This document shows positions 61,093-64,000 of a stretch of DNA of 64,000 nucleotides, in pieces; positions within the stretch are counted from its first letter, which is position 1; each line of letters begins with the position of its first letter. The notes below the pieces were generated by a model, which was not told the DNA's origin, searched no databases, and was given only the letters and a program-made list of their open reading frames with translations. Made by a program: the position numbers and the translations under genes. The stretch comes from Deltaproteobacteria bacterium (GTDB taxonomy: Bacteria; Myxococcota; Myxococcia; Myxococcales; Anaeromyxobacteraceae). The DNA lies in assembly GCA_016214955.1 (NCBI GenBank), contig JACRMN010000024.1, positions 62,001-126,000 of the forward strand, given 5' to 3'.

Positions 61093-61440
61093 ATGGAACG
61101 GATGAGGTACGCCGCGCTGGCGGTGCTCGCGCTCTGGGCCGGGACCGCGAGCGCGGAACAGCGGCTGGGCGTCGATGTGTACAGGCGAGCGGAGTTCCTG
61201 GCGTCCCGTACGGCGCTGGTGAAGCAGTCTGCTGGGGTCGAGGCCGCCTGCTATCGCACGGCGGACAAGCCCGACGCGGTGCAGAGCTACTACCTGAAGT
61301 CGCAGGGCTTCGCCCGCCAGGAGGGCAACGTCCTGCGCCGCGGGCAGGTCGACGTGGTCCTGCATCCCCCGGCCGCCAACCCGCGAACGGGCGTCGTGAG
61401 CCGCTACACGGTGTTCTGCATCATGCAGGCGGTCGACTAG
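61093..61440 (+). CDS. Small exported protein downstream of cytochrome genes
   Basis: A 115-residue protein with a signal peptide (AALAVLALWAGTASA) and a mature domain of about 90 residues with two cysteines (AACYRT, VFCIM) and no haem motif. The domain has regular strands (YYLKSQGFARQEGNVLRRGQVDVVLHPP). Family not recognised. GGAGGAGCC precedes ATG 61093, 23 bp after the cytochrome gene, so it may be a partner or assembly factor. Confidence 0.6.
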   Translation: MERMRYAALAVLALWAGTASAEQRLGVDVYRRAEFLASRTALVKQSAGVEAACYRTADKPDAVQSYYLKSQGFARQEGNVLRRGQVDVVLHPPAANPRTGVVSRYTVFCIMQAVD

Positions 61441-61534
61441 CGTCGCGCTGACGGCGCGCCGGACCGGCCCTTCCGCGTGGCGCCTGTGCCCGGCCGCTGC
61501 TAACCTGCCCCGGTCCACCTGCCGCGGGGGCGGA

Positions 61535-63388
61535 GTGCCCGAGGTCGAGCCACAGTCCGAAGCCGGGGCCGAGCAGCTGCCCGGAGATCTCTCCCGGCTG
61601 CTTCGAGAGCTGGTCCAGGCCCCACCCGCCGAGCTGGGCGGTGCCTGGGACCAGTGGCTCTGGCCCGGCCAGGTGGTGGCCCACTTCGAGCTCTTGCGGG
61701 AGATCGGCCGCGGCGGTTTCGGCGTCGTCTGGGAGGCCCGCGACACCCACAGCGGCGCGCGGGTGGCCTTCAAGGCCCTGCGGGCCGGCGGCGGCGCCTC
61801 GCCGCGCGAGGACCGGCTGCTGCGGGAGGCGGAGCTGGCCTCGCGCCTCACCCACCCGGGCATCGTCGCCTTCCGGACGGCAGGGCGGACCGAGCACGGA
61901 CCCTACCTCGTCCTGGAGCTGCTGCACGGGCGCACGCTGGCCGAGCGGCTGGAGGCGGGGGCCGTCGCCCCGCGCGAGGCGGTGCGCGTGGGCCTGGCCG
62001 TGGCGGAGGCCGTCGCCCACGCCCACGCCCAGGGGGTGGTCCACCGCGACCTCAAGCCGGCCAACGTCTTCCTCTGCGACACCGGCGAGGTGAAGGTGCT
62101 CGACTTCGGACTGGCCCACGCCTTCGGCCACCGGCGCGTGGGCGGCGGCACGCCGGCCTACATGGCCCCGGAGCAGTGGCGCGGCGCGCCCGAGGACGAG
62201 CGGACCGACGTCTTCGCGCTCGGCGTGATGCTGTACCGGATGCTGGCCGGCGCCCTGCCGTTCCCCGGCGAGCGGGGGAGCGCCGGCCCGGGCGCCTGCC
62301 CGGCGCCGGAGCTGGAAGTGCCCGGCGCGCCGGAGCTCGGCCGGCTGGTGGCGCTCCTGATCGAGGAGGACCCGGTCCGGCGCCCCCGCGACGGCGAGGC
62401 GGTGGTGGCGCCGCTGGCCCGGTGCCTCGCCGAGCTCGAGCGCGCGCCCGAGTCGGCGGTGCGGCAGCGACCGCGCGGGGCGGCGGAGACGGCGCCGCCC
62501 ACGGCAGGGCAGGCCCAGGCGGAGGAGTACTGCGTGCGCGGCCGGCAGTTCCTCCGCGAGGTCCGCAAGGCCAGCCTGCTCTTCGCCCGCGAAATGTTCG
62601 CCCGCGCCATCCGCGTGGACCCTGGCTCGGCGCTGGCCCAGGCGGGCTACGCCGAGGCCATCGCCCTCCTGCACCTCTACTACCCGCCCGACCAGGCGCA
62701 GCTCGCCGAGGCCGACCGGGCCAGCCTGCGCGCCATGGCGCTCGCCCCGGACCTGGCGGCCGCCCACGTGGCCCGGGGCCTGACCCTCTTTCGCCTCCGG
62801 CGCGGCGCCGAGGCCCGGGAGGCCCTGGAGCGGGCCATGGCCATGGACCCGTCGCTCTCCGAGGCCTACTACTACGCCGCGCGCACCGCCTTCGAGGACG
62901 GGCGGATCGCGGACGCGGCAGCGCTCTTCGCCAGCGCCGCCCGGGTCCGGGAGAGCTACCCGGCGAGCTTCTTCGCCGCCCAGGCGCTGGAGGCCCTGGG
63001 GCGCCGGGAGGAGGCGCGGGCGGCATACGCCGAGGCGCTACGGGTGGTGGAGCGCCACATGGACCTCAACCCCGACGATCCCCGGGCGGCCACCATGCGG
63101 GCGGTGGCCCTGTGCCGCCTCGCCCGGCCCGACGAAGGGCTGCACTGGGCCGAGCAGGCGCTGGCCATCGATCCGCAGGACGCGGGCGTCCGCTACAACG
63201 TGGCCTGCCTCTACGCCCTGGAGGGCCGGACGGAGGAGGCCTTCGCCCGCCTGGCGGAGGTGGTGAAGGTGGGCTTCGGCTCGGCCGACTGGTTCCGGCG
63301 CGACCCCGACCTGGCCTCGCTCCGCGGCGACCCGCGCTTCGAGCGGCTCATGGCCGAGTCCGCCGCGGCCTCGCGGAACGGCCCCTAG
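61535..63388 (+). CDS. Cytoplasmic Ser/Thr kinase with TPR tail
   Basis: A 617-residue protein. Kinase domain about residues 48-300 with intact motifs: GRGGFG loop, Lys80 (AFKAL), HRDLKPANVFL (170-180), DFG (190-192), GTPAYMAPEQ. No TM helix follows, unlike its paralogue at 26855-29425. The C-terminal half (about 330-610) is TPRs, ending in ...LRGDPRFERLM, the same ending as the paralogue. Starts at GTG 61535. Its stop overlaps the opposite-strand CoA-transferase stop through a CTAG. Role unknown; the TPR tail likely recruits substrates. Confidence 0.88.
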   Translation: MPEVEPQSEAGAEQLPGDLSRLLRELVQAPPAELGGAWDQWLWPGQVVAHFELLREIGRGGFGVVWEARDTHSGARVAFKALRAGGGASPREDRLLREAELASRLTHPGIVAFRTAGRTEHGPYLVLELLHGRTLAERLEAGAVAPREAVRVGLAVAEAVAHAHAQGVVHRDLKPANVFLCDTGEVKVLDFGLAHAFGHRRVGGGTPAYMAPEQWRGAPEDERTDVFALGVMLYRMLAGALPFPGERGSAGPGACPAPELEVPGAPELGRLVALLIEEDPVRRPRDGEAVVAPLARCLAELERAPESAVRQRPRGAAETAPPTAGQAQAEEYCVRGRQFLREVRKASLLFAREMFARAIRVDPGSALAQAGYAEAIALLHLYYPPDQAQLAEADRASLRAMALAPDLAAAHVARGLTLFRLRRGAEAREALERAMAMDPSLSEAYYYAARTAFEDGRIADAAALFASAARVRESYPASFFAAQALEALGRREEARAAYAEALRVVERHMDLNPDDPRAATMRAVALCRLARPDEGLHWAEQALAIDPQDAGVRYNVACLYALEGRTEEAFARLAEVVKVGFGSADWFRRDPDLASLRGDPRFERLMAESAAASRNGP

Positions 63389-64000
63389 CCTGCCCGCTGG
63401 CGCGGCGTGCGGGGGTGCTCGCCGGACCAGGCGAGCCGGAAGCCCTCGCCCGTCATCACCGGCCGCGGCACCTCGAGCGGCGCGCCCTGCTCGGGCAGCA
63501 CCACGCCCGCCGGGCTCCGCAGCAGCGCCGCCACGTCGGCGCCCGGGACCACCTCCGCGAGCTCGAGCCCGCGCGGCGTGAGGCGCAGCGTGCCATCGGT
63601 GGTCGCGTACCAGACCTGCTGCCCGCGCCGCAGCGCCTCCTCGCCGCGGAAGGTGATCTCGTCCACCCGCTCCACCAGCTTGGGCTTCCCGGCCCGCAGG
63701 AGGCGGATGCGCCCGTCCTCCAGCGCCACCCGGGCGCCGGCCGCCGAGGCCCCCACGAAGATCACGGTCCGCGCGGCGCTGGAGACGTCGATGAAGCCGC
63801 CCGGCCCGACGTAGTCGGCGGCCCGCGGTCCGCGCCGCGAGACGTTGACGTCGCCGCCGCGCCCCACCTGGAGGAACCCGAGGACCGCCACGTCCAGCTC
63901 CTCGCGCATGAAGCGGAACATCTGCACCGAGGAGAGGTGGCGCTCGGGCCGGATGGCCGCGCCGAAGAAGACCCCGGGCACCGGCAGGCCGCCGAAGGCG
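63385..64000 (-). CDS. Propionate/acetate CoA-transferase (YdiF-like), C-terminal part
   Basis: The gene begins beyond the right edge; about 205 C-terminal residues are visible and no stop interrupts up to 64000. GRGGDVNVSRRGPRAADYVGPGGFIDVSS matches the second half of YdiF-type CoA-transferases (GNVNVSRFG...GPGGFIDI), followed by the typical VEDGRIRLL and RGLELAEVVPGADV. The catalytic Glu lies upstream of what I can confirm. The family moves CoA between short-chain acyl-CoAs and carboxylates. Its stop overlaps the kinase gene stop on CTAG. Confidence 0.82.
   Translation of the reverse strand, partial: AFGGLPVPGVFFGAAIRPERHLSSVQMFRFMREELDVAVLGFLQVGRGGDVNVSRRGPRAADYVGPGGFIDVSSAARTVIFVGASAAGARVALEDGRIRLLRAGKPKLVERVDEITFRGEEALRRGQQVWYATTDGTLRLTPRGLELAEVVPGADVAALLRSPAGVVLPEQGAPLEVPRPVMTGEGFRLAWSGEHPRTPRQRAG

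Overview
This 64 kb window is uniformly very GC-rich and densely coded. It looks like chromosome from a Myxococcota (delta-proteobacterial) organism of the Anaeromyxobacter type. The evidence is the gene content: two large eukaryotic-type Ser/Thr kinases with TPR tails, a small ribbon-helix-helix protein of a type common in this group, c-type cytochromes with both CxxCH and CxxxxCH haem motifs, a PilZ protein, and many secreted proteins and lipoproteins without known function. I see no rRNA, tRNA, insertion sequence, prophage or CRISPR array. The organism assignment is inference from recognised families, not from a database search.

Layout. 1-3759 (minus): miaA (partial), a TlpA-like thioredoxin, hisS, psd and a lipoprotein. 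3838-5199 (plus): a small phosphodiesterase and a class II glutamine amidotransferase. 5206-14198 (minus): a long housekeeping run tilS-ftsH-folP-glmM-pdxJ-acpS-nnr-tsaE, with several 4-bp start/stop overlaps. 14200-21000: a possible small RNA, a ribbon-helix-helix gene with a clear promoter, a TPR protein with a histone-H1-like tail, and a set of exported proteins of unknown role including an 840-residue lipoprotein. 21366-26858 (plus): glnS fused to a YqeY-like tail, DAHP synthase and a secreted metallopeptidase. 26855-31744 (minus): kinase/TPR protein, PilZ protein and alanine transaminase. 31955-35692 (plus): a polar amino-acid ABC importer with its own outer-membrane porin. 35868-40411: small proteins, a NnrS-like membrane protein, a hydrolase, a DUF454 protein and a YebC-type regulator.

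40751-50354 (plus) is the least conventional part. It holds a PstS-like binding protein, then a kinase-like protein lacking the catalytic residues, then an S41/PDZ peptidase-like lipoprotein whose catalytic Ser and Lys positions also look substituted. A complete but uncharacterised ABC uptake operon follows (DUF3798-like binding protein, RbsA-like ATPase, two permeases, and a small exported protein). 50387-58405 holds small metabolic and stress genes: TraR/DksA-type protein, glyoxalase, DoxX, deaminase, LysE exporter, SDR, MFS exporter, GNAT, a shortened GreB-like factor and a MaoC hydratase. 58663-63388 encodes two multihaem cytochromes, a small exported protein and a second kinase/TPR protein. 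The window ends inside a CoA-transferase gene.

Two window-wide patterns stand out. At least seven genes have a -10-like hexamer only 6-8 nt before the start codon, suggesting leaderless mRNAs. Three of the seven convergent gene pairs end on one shared CTAG, so the two stop codons overlap on opposite strands.
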